Shown here: positions 1 to 8,392 of the stretch, piece by piece
How the letters are laid out: each line of letters starts with the position of its first letter
Numbering within the stretch: the stretch's first letter is position 1
Origin: Streptomyces dangxiongensis
Lineage (GTDB): Bacteria > Actinomycetota > Actinomycetes > Streptomycetales > Streptomycetaceae
Assembly: GCF_003675325.1 (NCBI RefSeq)
Contig: NZ_CP033073.1
Coordinates: 1,860,001 to 1,924,000, forward strand
Reading direction: 5' to 3'
Length of the DNA stretch: 64,000 nucleotides
Made by a program: the position numbers and the translations under genes
Notes under the pieces: generated by a model
Told to the model about the DNA's origin: nothing
Databases searched by the model: none
The model's input: only the letters and a program-made list of their open reading frames with translations

Positions 1-326
1 CCGTCGGCGACCCGGGGCAGCCAGCGCCCGCGCTGGGCCGGGGTGCCGTGCGCGTGCACCGGGTGGGCGCCCAGGCCCTGCAGGGCCAGGGCGGTCTCGG
101 CCTCGGTGCAGGCCTGGGCGAGGGACTCGCGCATCAGGCACAGGTCGAGCGCGCCGGAGCCGAACAGCCGGGCGAGCAGGCCGAGCCGGCCCAGTTCGGC
201 GAGGAGCGGCCGGTTGACGCGGCCGGGTTCGCCCCGGTCGGCGAGCTGGCGCAGCCGGCCGGCGGCCAGGGCGCGCAGCTCGGCGCACCAGGCGGTCTGC
301 TCCGGCCCGAGCGAGAATGCGGACAC
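1..326 (-). CDS. Acyl-CoA dehydrogenase, N-terminal part (runs off window)
   Basis: The first 108 codons lie on the minus strand and the gene continues beyond base 1. It starts GTG (VSAFSLGPEQ) with a strong GGAGGGAGG ribosome site 6-7 nt upstream. The helical N-terminus, with a segment reading LMRESLAQACTEAETALALQ followed by GLGAHPVHAHGTPAQR, resembles the N-terminal alpha-helical domain of acyl-CoA dehydrogenases, where the 'G...G..AQ...WLP' stretch is common. It is transcribed away from the CoA ligase and probably oxidises a CoA thioester made in the same catabolic pathway. Only a fragment is seen, so the substrate class is inferred from context. Confidence 0.6.
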   Translation of the reverse strand, partial: MSAFSLGPEQTAWCAELRALAAGRLRQLADRGEPGRVNRPLLAELGRLGLLARLFGSGALDLCLMRESLAQACTEAETALALQGLGAHPVHAHGTPAQRGRWLPRVAD

Positions 327-480
327 TGCCGGCCCTCCCTCCGGGGAAGGACCACGGGCCCTTCCCGCACCGCCACCACACCGTGACCGGCGGGCGGCCG
401 CACGGCCCGCCCCGTCGTCCGGGTGCGCGCCGCCACTGACGTGCCGTCACCGCGGAGGCCGTTTCCCGCGCCCCGCCCCA

Positions 481-512
481 TGACGTTATCGCGCACCGTT
501 GACTGCCGTCAC
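481..512. promoter_or_regulatory. Candidate PaaX-type operator in divergent promoter
   Basis: TGACG (481-485) and CGTCA (507-511) form an inverted repeat between the divergent acyl-CoA dehydrogenase and CoA-ligase genes, with TTATC directly after the left arm and GACTGCCGTCAC at the right. A near-copy lies at 6282-6316 upstream of the enoyl-CoA hydratase operon. The shared layout suggests that one regulator, most simply the PaaX-like protein encoded at 2196, controls both. Binding is inferred. Confidence 0.45.
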
Positions 513-588
513 CGACACGATACGCTCCAGATGCGAGCCCACCAGGAAGCCCGTCCGGACGTCTGTCACGGCAAGGGGGCGGACCGCC

Positions 589-2199
589 ATGCATCGCTCG
601 GCCCACGTCGACACGTTCACGCGCGACCATCTCCCGCCGCCGCACACCTGGCCCGAGCTGCGGTTCGACCTGCCGGAGCTGCGCTACCCCGGCCGGCTGA
701 ACTGTGCCGCCCAACTGCTGGACCACGCCGATCCGGACCGCCCGGTGTTCCGCACGCCGTCCGGTGCCACCTGGACGTACGGCGAGCTGCGGGCGCGCGT
801 CGACCGCATCGCGCACGTCCTCACCACCGGCCTGGGCGTGGTCCCGGGCAACCGGGTCCTGCTGCGCGGCCCGACCACCCCCTGGCTCGCCGCCTGCTGG
901 CTGGCCGTGCTGAAGGCGGGCGCGGTCGCGGTCACCGTGCTGGCCCAGCAGCGCCCGCACGAGCTGTCGACCCTGTGCGGGATCGCCCGGGTGGGACACG
1001 CGCTGTGCGACATACGGGCGGTGGACGACCTGGCGCGGGCCCGGATACCCGGGCTGCGCATCACCACGTACGGCGGACAGGCCCCCGACGACCTCCTGCG
1101 CCGCCCGGCGCCCGCCGCGTCGTACCCGGCGGTGGACACCGCCGCCGACGACGTCGCGCTGATCGCGTTCACCTCCGGTACGACGGGGCGCCCGAAGGGG
1201 TGCATGCACTTCCACCGGGATGTGCTGGCAACAGCCGACACCTTCTCGAAGCATGTGTTGCGCCCCCATGAGGACGACGTCTTCGCCGGCAGCCCCCCGC
1301 TCGGCTTCACGTTCGGCCTCGGCGGGCTGGTGGTCTTCCCCCTGCGGGCCGGTGCCAGCGCGCTCCTGCTGGAACAGGCGGGCCCCCGGAAGCTGCTCCC
1401 CGCGATCGCCGGACACCGGGTCTCGGTCCTGTTCACCGCGCCGACCGCCTACCGCGCCATGCTGGACGACCTGCACCGGTACGACCTGTCGTCCCTGCGG
1501 CGCTGCGTGTCGGCCGGTGAGAACCTGCCCGCGGCCACCTGGCGGGCCTGGCACGAACGCACGGGCCTGCGTCTGATCAACGGCATCGGCGCCACCGAGT
1601 TGCTGCACATCTTCCTCTCCGCCGCCGACGAGCGGACCAGACCCGGCACCCTGGGCGTCCCGGTCCCGGGCTGGCGGGCGCGCGTCCAGGACGCCCACGG
1701 CAGGCCCGTGCCCGACGGCGAGCCCGGTCTGCTCGCGGTGCGCGGCCCGGTCGGCTGCCGTTATCTCGCCGACCCGCGGCAGCGGGAGTACGTACGGGAC
1801 GGCTGGAACATCACCGGAGACACGTGCGTCCGTGAGGCCGACGGGTACTTCCGCCATGTGGCCCGCGCCGACGACATGATCATCTCCGCCGGGTACAACA
1901 TCGCGGGCCCGGAGGTGGAGGACGCGCTGCTGCGCCATCCGGACGTGGCCGAGACGGCGGTCGTCGGCCGCCCCGACGAGGCCCGCGGTCAGATCGCGGT
2001 GGCCTACACCGTGCTGCGCGAGGGGGCCAGGCGCGACCCGGAGGCACTGCGCGCCTTCCTCCGCGGCGAACTGGCGCCCTACAAATGCCCGCGCGAGTTC
2101 GTCTTCCTCGACGCGCTGCCCCGCACGGCCACCGGCAAGGTGCAGCGGTTCCGGCTGCGCACCCACGTGACCAGCGGCGATGCCGACGACCTAAAATGA
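589..2199 (+). CDS. Benzoate/2-aminobenzoate-type CoA ligase (AMP-forming)
   Basis: This 536-residue ANL-superfamily acyl-CoA synthetase activates an aromatic carboxylate with ATP and CoA. The adenylation P-loop FTSGTTGRPKG begins near residue 194, the hinge region SAGYNIAGPEVEDALL near 435, and the catalytic lysine of the RTATGKVQRF motif is Lys517. Size and overall layout match the benzoate-CoA ligase family (about 520-550 residues). The ATG at 589 is preferred over upstream in-frame starts because AAGGGGGCGG lies 6 nt before it. Its stop overlaps the next start by 4 nt (ATGA), so ligase and PaaX regulator form one operon. The fused monooxygenase nearby points to 2-aminobenzoate or salicylate as substrate; which one cannot be read from sequence. 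Confidence 0.88.
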   Translation: MHRSAHVDTFTRDHLPPPHTWPELRFDLPELRYPGRLNCAAQLLDHADPDRPVFRTPSGATWTYGELRARVDRIAHVLTTGLGVVPGNRVLLRGPTTPWLAACWLAVLKAGAVAVTVLAQQRPHELSTLCGIARVGHALCDIRAVDDLARARIPGLRITTYGGQAPDDLLRRPAPAASYPAVDTAADDVALIAFTSGTTGRPKGCMHFHRDVLATADTFSKHVLRPHEDDVFAGSPPLGFTFGLGGLVVFPLRAGASALLLEQAGPRKLLPAIAGHRVSVLFTAPTAYRAMLDDLHRYDLSSLRRCVSAGENLPAATWRAWHERTGLRLINGIGATELLHIFLSAADERTRPGTLGVPVPGWRARVQDAHGRPVPDGEPGLLAVRGPVGCRYLADPRQREYVRDGWNITGDTCVREADGYFRHVARADDMIISAGYNIAGPEVEDALLRHPDVAETAVVGRPDEARGQIAVAYTVLREGARRDPEALRAFLRGELAPYKCPREFVFLDALPRTATGKVQRFRLRTHVTSGDADDLK

Positions 2200-3008
2200 T
2201 CAACGTGCCTGAGCAACACGCCCCCCGGTCCCTCATCGTCACGCTCTACGGCGCGTACGGCCGCTTCGTGCCCGGCCCGGTACCCGTCGCGGAGCTGATC
2301 CGGCTGCTGGCCGCGGTAGGGGTGGACGCGCCCTCCGTACGGTCCTCGGTGTCCCGGCTCAAACGGCGCGGCCTGCTGCTGCCGGCCCGCACCGCGTCCG
2401 GCGCCGCCGGGTACGAACTGTCCGTCGAGGCGATCCAGTTGCTGGACGACGGCGACCGGCGCATCTACGCCTCCGCGCCCTTCGAGGACGAGGGCTGGGT
2501 GCTCGCGGTGTTCTCGGTGCCCGAGTCGGAGCGGCAGAAGCGGCACGTGCTGCGCTCCCGGCTGGCCCGGCTGGGGTTCGGCGCGGCGGCCCCGGGGGTG
2601 TGGATCGCCCCGGCGCGGCTGTACGAGGAGACGGAGCACACCCTGCGCCGACTGCGTCTGGATCCGTACGTGGACTTCTTCCGCGGCGACCACCTGGGCT
2701 TCGCGCCGACCGGTGAGGCGGTGGCCCGCTGGTGGGACCTGGCCGCGATCGCCAAGGAGCACGAACGGTTCCTGGACACGCACGCGCCGGTGCTGCACGC
2801 CTGGCGGCGGCGCACCGGCACCCCGCCCGAGGAGGCCTACCGGGACTACCTCCTCGTCCTGGACTCCTGGCGCCACCTCCCCTACACCGACCCGGGCCTG
2901 CCCGCCCGGCTGCTGCCCGCCGACTGGCCGGGTGTCCGCTCGGCGGAGGTCTTCCGGGGCCTGCACGAGAGGCTGCGGGACGCGGGCGCGGAGTTCGCGG
3001 GGCTGTGA
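2196..3008 (+). CDS. PaaX-family transcriptional regulator
   Basis: A 270-residue protein with a winged helix N-terminus (SLIVTLYGAYGRFVPGPVPVAEL... SSVSRLKRRGLL) followed by the PaaX middle domain (VLAVFSVPESERQKRHVLRSRLARLGFG) and the PaaX C-terminal domain (residues about 190-270, DYLLVLDSWRHLPYTDPGLP). PaaX proteins repress aryl-CoA catabolic genes and are released by the aryl-CoA, usually phenylacetyl-CoA. Here the gene is translationally coupled to the CoA ligase, so the effector is probably the CoA ester that this ligase makes. The ATG at 2196 gives the ATGA overlap; a GTG three codons in is a possible alternative. A stem-loop follows the stop. Confidence 0.9.
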   Translation: MINVPEQHAPRSLIVTLYGAYGRFVPGPVPVAELIRLLAAVGVDAPSVRSSVSRLKRRGLLLPARTASGAAGYELSVEAIQLLDDGDRRIYASAPFEDEGWVLAVFSVPESERQKRHVLRSRLARLGFGAAAPGVWIAPARLYEETEHTLRRLRLDPYVDFFRGDHLGFAPTGEAVARWWDLAAIAKEHERFLDTHAPVLHAWRRRTGTPPEEAYRDYLLVLDSWRHLPYTDPGLPARLLPADWPGVRSAEVFRGLHERLRDAGAEFAGL

Positions 3009-3032
3009 CCCCGGCGTCCTCGGGCGCCGGGG
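3009..3032. terminator. Stem-loop between convergent genes
   Basis: CCCCGGCG (3009-3016) pairs with CGCCGGGG (3025-3032) around an 8-nt loop, directly between the convergent ends of the PaaX gene and the monooxygenase fusion. There is no U-tract, as is usual in high-GC actinobacteria. It could serve both strands. Confidence 0.5.
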
Positions 3033-3041
3033 CGGCGGGTC

Positions 3042-5402
3042 TCAGCCGCCGAGCGGCAGGCGGGGCCCGGGGATGTCGGTGCGGCCCGTGCGCGGGGGCC
3101 GGCTGCCCGCGCGGTAGGGGGCGGGCCAGCCGGCGCCGGGGCCCTCGTACCCCTGCTCGGCCGCCGCGTGCAGGGTCCAGTGCGGGTCGTACAGATGAGG
3201 GCGGGCCAGTGCGCACAGGTCCGCCCGCCCGGCGAGGATCAGGGAGTTGACGTCGTCCCAGGAGGAGATCGCGCCGACCGCGATCACCGGGACGCGCACC
3301 TCGTGCCGGATGCGGTCGGCGAACGGCGTCTGGTACGACCGCCCGAACTCCGGCCGTTCCTCGGCCACCACCTGCCCGGTGGAGACGTCGAGGGCGTCGG
3401 CGCCGTGCGCGGCGAAGGCCCGGGCGATCTCGACGGCGTCCTCGGCCGTCGTCCCGCCCTCCGCCCAGTCGGTGGCCGAGATCCGGACCGTCATGGGCCG
3501 TTCCGCCGGCCACACCGCGCGTACGGCGTCGAAGACCTCCAGCGGGAACCGCAGCCGTCGCTCCAGCGTGCCGCCGTAGGCGTCGGTGCGCCGGTTGGTG
3601 AGCGGGGAGAGGAAGCCGGAGAGCAGATAGCCGTGGGCGCAGTGCAGTTCGAGCAGGTCGAAGCCGGCCCGGGCGGCCCGCCAGGCGGCGGCGGCGAACT
3701 GCTCGCGCACGTCGGTGAGCTGGGCGCGCGAGAGCTGGCGCGGTACCTGGCTGCCGGGCCGGTACGGCAGCGGCGAGGCGGCCAGGAGCGGCCAGTTGCC
3801 GTCGGGCAGCGGCTCGTCCATGCCCTCCCACATCCGCTTCGTGGACCCCTTGCGGCCGGAGTGCCCGAGTTGCACGCCGATCGCGGTGCCCGGTGCCCGG
3901 GTGTGCACGAATTCCGTGACGCGCCGCCAGGCCTCGCCCTGCCGCCCGGTGTAGAGGCCGGCGCAGCCGGGAGTGATGCGGCCCTGTTCGCTGACGCACG
4001 CCATCTCGGTCATCACCAGGCCGGCCCCGCCGAGGGCGCGGGCGCCCAGGTGGACGAGGTGGAGGTCGCCGGGGAGGCCGTCGGTGGCGGAGTACAGGTC
4101 CATCGGTGACACGACGACCCGGTTGCGCAGGGTCAGGCCGCGCAGCCGGAACGGGGTGAACATCGGGGGCGTGCCGGGCGGGCAGCCGAACTCGCGCTCG
4201 ACGGTCTCGGTGAAGCGGTCGTCGCGCAGGCGGAGGTTGTCGTGGGTGACGCGGCGGCTGCGGGTGAGGAGGTTGAAGGCGAACTGGCGGGGCGGCTGGT
4301 GCAGGTACAGCCGCAGGTTCTCGAACCACTCCAGGCTGGCCCGGGCGGCCCGCTGGGTGGAGGCGACGACGGGCTTGCGCTCCTCCTCGTAGGCCGCCAG
4401 GGCCCTGGGGACGTCCGGGTGTTCCTCCAGGCAGGCCACGAGGGCCACGGCGTCCTCCACGGCGAGTTTGGTGCCGGAGCCGATGGAGAAGTGGGCGGTG
4501 TGGGCGGCGTCGCCGAGGAGGACGACGTTGCGGTGCGACCAGTGCTCGTTGACCACCGTGCGGAAGGTGGTCCAGGCCGGCCTGTGGGAGCGCAGGGGCC
4601 GGCCGCCGAGCGCGTCGGTGAAGATCTTGGCACAGCGTTCGACGGATTCCCGGGGGGTGATGTCGTCGAATCCCGCCGCCCGCCAGACCTCTTCGCGCAT
4701 CTCGACGATGACGGTGGAGGCGTCCGCCGCGTACGGGTAGCCGTGCAGTTGCATCACGCCGTGCTCGGTCTCGGCGACCTCGAAGCGGAAGGCGTCGAAG
4801 GGGAGGTCGGCGGCCAGCCACAGGTAGCGGCAGTGGTGTTCGGCCACATGTGGGCGGAACACATGGGCGTAGGCCGCGCGAACGGTGCTGTGGACTCCGT
4901 CGGCCGCGATGACGAGGTCGTGTCCGGCGGACAGGACGTCCGGGTGCGGGGCCTCGGTACGGAAGTCGATCCGCACGCCGAGGGAGTGGCAGCGGGCGTG
5001 CAGGATCTCCAGGAGCCGGCGCCGTCCCAGTGCCGCGAATCCGTGCCCGCCCGAGCGGTGCCGTACGCCCCGGTGCACGACGTCGATGTCGTCCCAGCGG
5101 GTGAAGTCCCGGCTGAGGGCCTCGTGGACGACGGGGTCCGCGTGCTCCATGCCGCCCAGGGTCTCGTCCGACAGGACGACGCCGAAGCCGAAGGTGTCGT
5201 CGGGGGCGTTGCGTTCCCAGACGGTGACCTGCCGTGCCGGGTCGCGGCGTTTGAGCAGGGCCGCGGCGTAGAGGCCGCCGGGGCCGCCGCCGACGACCGC
5301 TATGCGCGCGGGGCGCTCGCCCGTCGCCGCCGGCCGCGGGCCGTCCGTGGCCGCTCGCGCGCTCTCCCGCGCCCCTCGGGCCGGCGCGTCCGGGGTCGGC
5401 AT
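3042..5402 (-). CDS. Bifunctional FAD monooxygenase / old yellow enzyme fusion (salicylyl-CoA 5-hydroxylase or 2-aminobenzoyl-CoA monooxygenase/reductase type)
   Basis: The 786-residue protein fuses two flavoenzymes. Residues about 33-400 are a PHBH-type FAD monooxygenase: dinucleotide fold IAVVGGGPGGLYAA (34-47), and GDAAHTAHFSIGSGTKLAVEDA near residue 300. From about residue 410 (MFTPFRLRGLTLRNRVVVSPM) it is an NADH:flavin oxidoreductase/old yellow enzyme domain with GVQLGHSGRKG and LLELHCAHGYLLSGFLSP. This architecture is known from 2-aminobenzoyl-CoA monooxygenase/reductase and from proteins annotated as salicylyl-CoA 5-hydroxylase/oxidoreductase, which hydroxylate and in the first case also reduce an aryl-CoA ring. 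It sits 7 nt after the enoyl-CoA hydratase stop, so the two are one operon. The substrate remains open between the two known chemistries. Confidence 0.88.
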   Translation of the reverse strand: MPTPDAPARGARESARAATDGPRPAATGERPARIAVVGGGPGGLYAAALLKRRDPARQVTVWERNAPDDTFGFGVVLSDETLGGMEHADPVVHEALSRDFTRWDDIDVVHRGVRHRSGGHGFAALGRRRLLEILHARCHSLGVRIDFRTEAPHPDVLSAGHDLVIAADGVHSTVRAAYAHVFRPHVAEHHCRYLWLAADLPFDAFRFEVAETEHGVMQLHGYPYAADASTVIVEMREEVWRAAGFDDITPRESVERCAKIFTDALGGRPLRSHRPAWTTFRTVVNEHWSHRNVVLLGDAAHTAHFSIGSGTKLAVEDAVALVACLEEHPDVPRALAAYEEERKPVVASTQRAARASLEWFENLRLYLHQPPRQFAFNLLTRSRRVTHDNLRLRDDRFTETVEREFGCPPGTPPMFTPFRLRGLTLRNRVVVSPMDLYSATDGLPGDLHLVHLGARALGGAGLVMTEMACVSEQGRITPGCAGLYTGRQGEAWRRVTEFVHTRAPGTAIGVQLGHSGRKGSTKRMWEGMDEPLPDGNWPLLAASPLPYRPGSQVPRQLSRAQLTDVREQFAAAAWRAARAGFDLLELHCAHGYLLSGFLSPLTNRRTDAYGGTLERRLRFPLEVFDAVRAVWPAERPMTVRISATDWAEGGTTAEDAVEIARAFAAHGADALDVSTGQVVAEERPEFGRSYQTPFADRIRHEVRVPVIAVGAISSWDDVNSLILAGRADLCALARPHLYDPHWTLHAAAEQGYEGPGAGWPAPYRAGSRPPRTGRTDIPGPRLPLGG

Positions 5403-5409
5403 CAGAAGT

Positions 5410-6237
5410 TCACCTCCCCTGCCACTTCGGCGGGCGCTTCTCCGTGAACGCGGCGTGGAACTCGGCGTAGTCCGCGCCGTTCATGAGGAGGGCCTGGGTG
5501 GAGGCGTCCAGTTCCACCGACGCGGCCAGCGGCATGTCCAGCTCGGCCGTCAGCAGGGCCTTCGTCTGGGCGTGTGCCAGGGCCGGGCCGTCGGCCAGTC
5601 GGCGGGCGAGGGCCTGGGCGGCCTCGTCCGTGCGGCCCTCCTGGGTCAGTTCGCTGATCAGGCCGATGCGCTCGGCCTCGGGAGCCCGTACCGGGTCACC
5701 GAGCATGAGGAGGCGGGTGGCGTGGCCCAGGCCGACGACCCGGGGCAGCAGATAGGCCGCGCCCATGTCCCCGCCGGAGAGGCCGACCCGGGTGAAGAGG
5801 AAGGCGAAGCGGGCCGAGCGGTCCGCGATCCGGAAGTCGGCCGCGAGGGCGAGGACGGCGCCGGCGCCGGCGGCGACGCCGTGGACCGCCGCGACCACAG
5901 GGAACGGGCATTCGCGGATGGCCCGCACCACCTGGCCGGTCATCCGGTTGAAGTCGAGCAACTGGGCCGTGTCCAGGGACAGTGTGGCGCCGATGATCTC
6001 GTCCACGTCGCCGCCGGAGCAGAAGCCGCGTCCCTCGCCGGCCAGGACGAGGGCGCGCACCGTGCGCTCCCGGGACAGCTCGGCGAGCAGGTCGCGCAGG
6101 TCGGCGTAGCCGCCGAAGGTGAGGGCGTTGAGCTTCTCGGGCCGGGCGAGGGTGACGGTGGCGACCCCGTCGTCGAGCCGGACGCGCAGGTGTTCCCAGT
6201 CGGCGGTGCGGGCGGCGGAGCCGGTGAAGGGACTCAT
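5410..6237 (-). CDS. Enoyl-CoA hydratase/isomerase family protein
   Basis: 275 residues with the crotonase fold: LARPEKLNALTFGGYADL, oxyanion-hole segment GRGFCSGGDVDEI, then AAVHGVAAGAGAVLALAADFRIA and the FTRVGLSGGDMGAAYLLPRVVG stretch. The glycine-aspartate rich second active-site loop (SGGDMG) departs from the usual Glu-bearing loop of hydratases, so the exact reaction (hydration, isomerisation or ring hydrolysis) is uncertain. It is the first gene of the operon that continues with the monooxygenase/OYE fusion, consistent with beta-oxidation-like processing of a dearomatised CoA ester. The ATG at 6237 follows a CCTAGGAGG-type site (AGGAGGCCGC upstream). Confidence 0.88.
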   Translation of the reverse strand: MSPFTGSAARTADWEHLRVRLDDGVATVTLARPEKLNALTFGGYADLRDLLAELSRERTVRALVLAGEGRGFCSGGDVDEIIGATLSLDTAQLLDFNRMTGQVVRAIRECPFPVVAAVHGVAAGAGAVLALAADFRIADRSARFAFLFTRVGLSGGDMGAAYLLPRVVGLGHATRLLMLGDPVRAPEAERIGLISELTQEGRTDEAAQALARRLADGPALAHAQTKALLTAELDMPLAASVELDASTQALLMNGADYAEFHAAFTEKRPPKWQGR

Positions 6238-6281
6238 GACGTGCGGCCTCCTAGGGGGGCGGTGCCGTACGTTGCTCTTCC

Positions 6282-6316
6282 TGACGAAGTTATCACCTGT
6301 TTGTGACTGTCGTCAC
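6282..6316. promoter_or_regulatory. Second copy of the TGACG...CGTCA operator
   Basis: TGACG (6282-6286) and CGTCA (6311-6315) flank TTATCACC and a nested GTGAC-TGTC-GTCAC element. It lies 45 nt upstream of the enoyl-CoA hydratase start and closely matches the site at 481-512 near the CoA ligase. The presence of the same element at both divergent halves of the cluster is the main evidence for a shared regulon. Confidence 0.45.
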
Positions 6317-6446
6317 GGGTGCGCGACAGGCCGGTGTCGTCGCGGCCGGGGCCCCGGGGCGATGCCCGGCGACGGCCCGCGGGGCCGGGCCCGTACCATT
6401 TCCTACAGTCGAAAGCAGGACAGCCTGCTCCACGAACGGACTCGCC

Positions 6447-6884
6447 TTGCACGAACGCTCCGCCCGACCGGCCTCCTGGCGCATCGCGCTGCCGCACACC
6501 ACGGCGGCGGTGCCGGTGGCCCGCGCCCTGGTGCGCACGGCGCTCGCCGAGGTGGAGCACGTCACCGACTGCGACACGGCGGAGCTGCTCACGGCCGAAC
6601 TGGTGGCCAACGCGGTGGAGCACACCGCCGGGCGCGGCCCGATAGAGCTGGTGGTGGAGCTGGCGCCGACCGGCTGCCAGGTCGAGGTGCACGATCCGGA
6701 CCCGGCTCCGCCCGGCCATCTGACCCGGCCGGTGATCGAGGAGCCCGACGTCTGGGAGGAGGGCGGGCGCGGACTGCTGCTGATCCGCGCCCTGAGTTCC
6801 TCGTGCGGGCACCGCCCCACCCCGTCGGGCAAGGCGGTGTGGTTCAGACTGCCTGTGGTTCCCGCTCAGCGGCGTCCGGCGTGA
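6447..6884 (+). CDS. ATP-binding protein, RsbW/SpoIIAB-like anti-sigma kinase fold
   Basis: About 145 residues with a GHKL ATPase core: LTAELVANAVEHTAG is the N-box (Asn and His conserved), and EEGGRGLLLIRALS is the G-box region. Such proteins are very numerous in Streptomyces; some are anti-sigma factors, most have no known partner. The start is uncertain: a TTG at 6447 with GGA six nt upstream gives LHERSARPASWRIALP, the usual beginning for the family, whereas an in-frame GTG at 6303 would add 48 unconserved residues. The 3' end overlaps the convergent permease gene by 41 nt. Confidence 0.75.
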   Translation: MHERSARPASWRIALPHTTAAVPVARALVRTALAEVEHVTDCDTAELLTAELVANAVEHTAGRGPIELVVELAPTGCQVEVHDPDPAPPGHLTRPVIEEPDVWEEGGRGLLLIRALSSSCGHRPTPSGKAVWFRLPVVPAQRRPA

Positions 6885-8292
6885 CCGTGTCCGGCGCGGC
6901 GGTGGCCAGCGTGGAGTGCCGGCGGCCGTAGGCGCCGTAGACCAGCAGGCCGGCCGCGAGGAACACGGCGAACTGGATCCAGGTCCGCCAGCCGGTCTCG
7001 TACATCAGGTACAGGCAGAAGCCGACGCCGAGCAGCGGTGCCACGGGGTAGAGCGGCACGCGGAAGCTGCGGGTGAGACCCGGCTCGCGGCGGCGCAGCG
7101 CGATCACGGAGATGTTGACGACGGCCATGATGGCGAGCGTGCCGATGGTGCACAGGTTCATGACGGCGTCGAGGGAGGCGAAGGCCGCCGGGACCGCGAA
7201 GACGACGGCGACGATCAGCGTGCCGGCGACAGGCGTGGACGTCCTCGGCGACACCTTCTCGAAGACGGCCGGGACGAGACCGTCCCGGGACATCGACATC
7301 AGGATGCGGGTCTGGCCGTACATCACGGCGAGGACGACGGAGGCGATGGCGACGACCGCGCCGAAGGCGATGACACCGCCGCCGACGGCGGAGCCGGTGA
7401 CCTCGTTGACGACGTAGGAGAGGGCCGCGGGCCGGCCGGCGACCTGGTCGCCGCCGACAGCGCCGATCGCGGCGACCGCGACGGCGCAGTAGAGCAGGGT
7501 GACCAGGCCCATGCAGACGAGGATCGCGACGGGCACGTCCCGGCGCGGGTTCTTCGCCTCCTCGCCGGCGGTGGTGATCGCGTCGAAGCCGATGTAGGAG
7601 AAGAACGCGGCGGTGGTGCCCGCGCCGATGCCGCCGAGACCCGCCGGGGAGAACGGGGTGAGGTTGCCGTCCTTGAAGGCGCTGTAGCCGATCGCGCAGA
7701 AGGCCAGCAGGATGGCGAGCTTGACCGCGGCCATGGCGGCGGTGGCCCGGGCGCTCTCGCGCACCCCGCGCACGAGCAGCACGGAGGCCATGCCGATGAC
7801 GATCACCGCGGGGAGGTTCACGGCCCCGCCGTCGCCCGGCCCCGCCGACAGGGCCGCCGGGAGCTGCCAGCCGGTGAGGCTGTGCAGCAGTTCGTTGACG
7901 TACTGGCTCCAGCCGACCGCGACGGCCGAGATGGAGATGCCGTACTCCAGCAGCAGGCACCAGCCGACCAGGAACGCGGTGGACTCGCCGAGGTCGGCGT
8001 AGGCGAAGGAGTACGAGGAGCCGGAGACCGGTATGGCGCCACCCAGCTCCGCGAAGGAGAAGGCGGTGAATACGCAGGTCAGCGCGGCGAGGATGAAGGA
8101 GACGACGACGGCGGGGCCGGCCTGGGCGACGGAGTCGGAGAGGCCGACGAAGATGCCGGTGCCGACGATGGCGCCGACGCCGAAGCAGATGAGCTGGAAG
8201 AGGCCCATGGTGCGCTTCAGGCCGTGCCCCTCGCGGTCGGCGCCGGATTCGGCGACGAGCAGGTGCGGGGACTTGATGCGGGGAGCGGGCAT
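6844..8292 (-). CDS. APC-superfamily amino acid permease (cationic amino acid transporter type)
   Basis: 482 residues with about 12 hydrophobic segments. The N-terminal GLFQLICFGVGAIVGTGIFVGLS, the FAYADLGESTAFLVGW segment and AFFSYIGFDAITTAGEEAKNPRRDVP are hallmarks of the CAT subgroup of the APC superfamily. It lies 100 nt downstream of the ornithine carbamoyltransferase on the same strand, after arginine deiminase. By position it is the likely arginine importer or arginine/ornithine exchanger of the pathway. It is not a classical ArcD antiporter by sequence, so exchange activity is inferred only from context. Confidence 0.85.
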   Translation of the reverse strand: MPAPRIKSPHLLVAESGADREGHGLKRTMGLFQLICFGVGAIVGTGIFVGLSDSVAQAGPAVVVSFILAALTCVFTAFSFAELGGAIPVSGSSYSFAYADLGESTAFLVGWCLLLEYGISISAVAVGWSQYVNELLHSLTGWQLPAALSAGPGDGGAVNLPAVIVIGMASVLLVRGVRESARATAAMAAVKLAILLAFCAIGYSAFKDGNLTPFSPAGLGGIGAGTTAAFFSYIGFDAITTAGEEAKNPRRDVPVAILVCMGLVTLLYCAVAVAAIGAVGGDQVAGRPAALSYVVNEVTGSAVGGGVIAFGAVVAIASVVLAVMYGQTRILMSMSRDGLVPAVFEKVSPRTSTPVAGTLIVAVVFAVPAAFASLDAVMNLCTIGTLAIMAVVNISVIALRRREPGLTRSFRVPLYPVAPLLGVGFCLYLMYETGWRTWIQFAVFLAAGLLVYGAYGRRHSTLATAAPDTVTPDAAEREPQAV

Positions 8293-8392
8293 GCGGGTGG
8301 TGCTCGTTTCTGGTGGTGCGGGCGCCCGTCGTACGGGCGCGGCGACGGCCCCGGAATGGGTGGCTCCGGGCCGCCGGTCAGGATAAGACGGG

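Noticed and set aside
2359..4821. 820-codon minus-strand frame over the PaaX gene and the monooxygenase fusion
   Set aside because: It spans two genes in a different frame and is almost purely Arg/Pro/Gly/Ala; a shadow of high-GC third positions.
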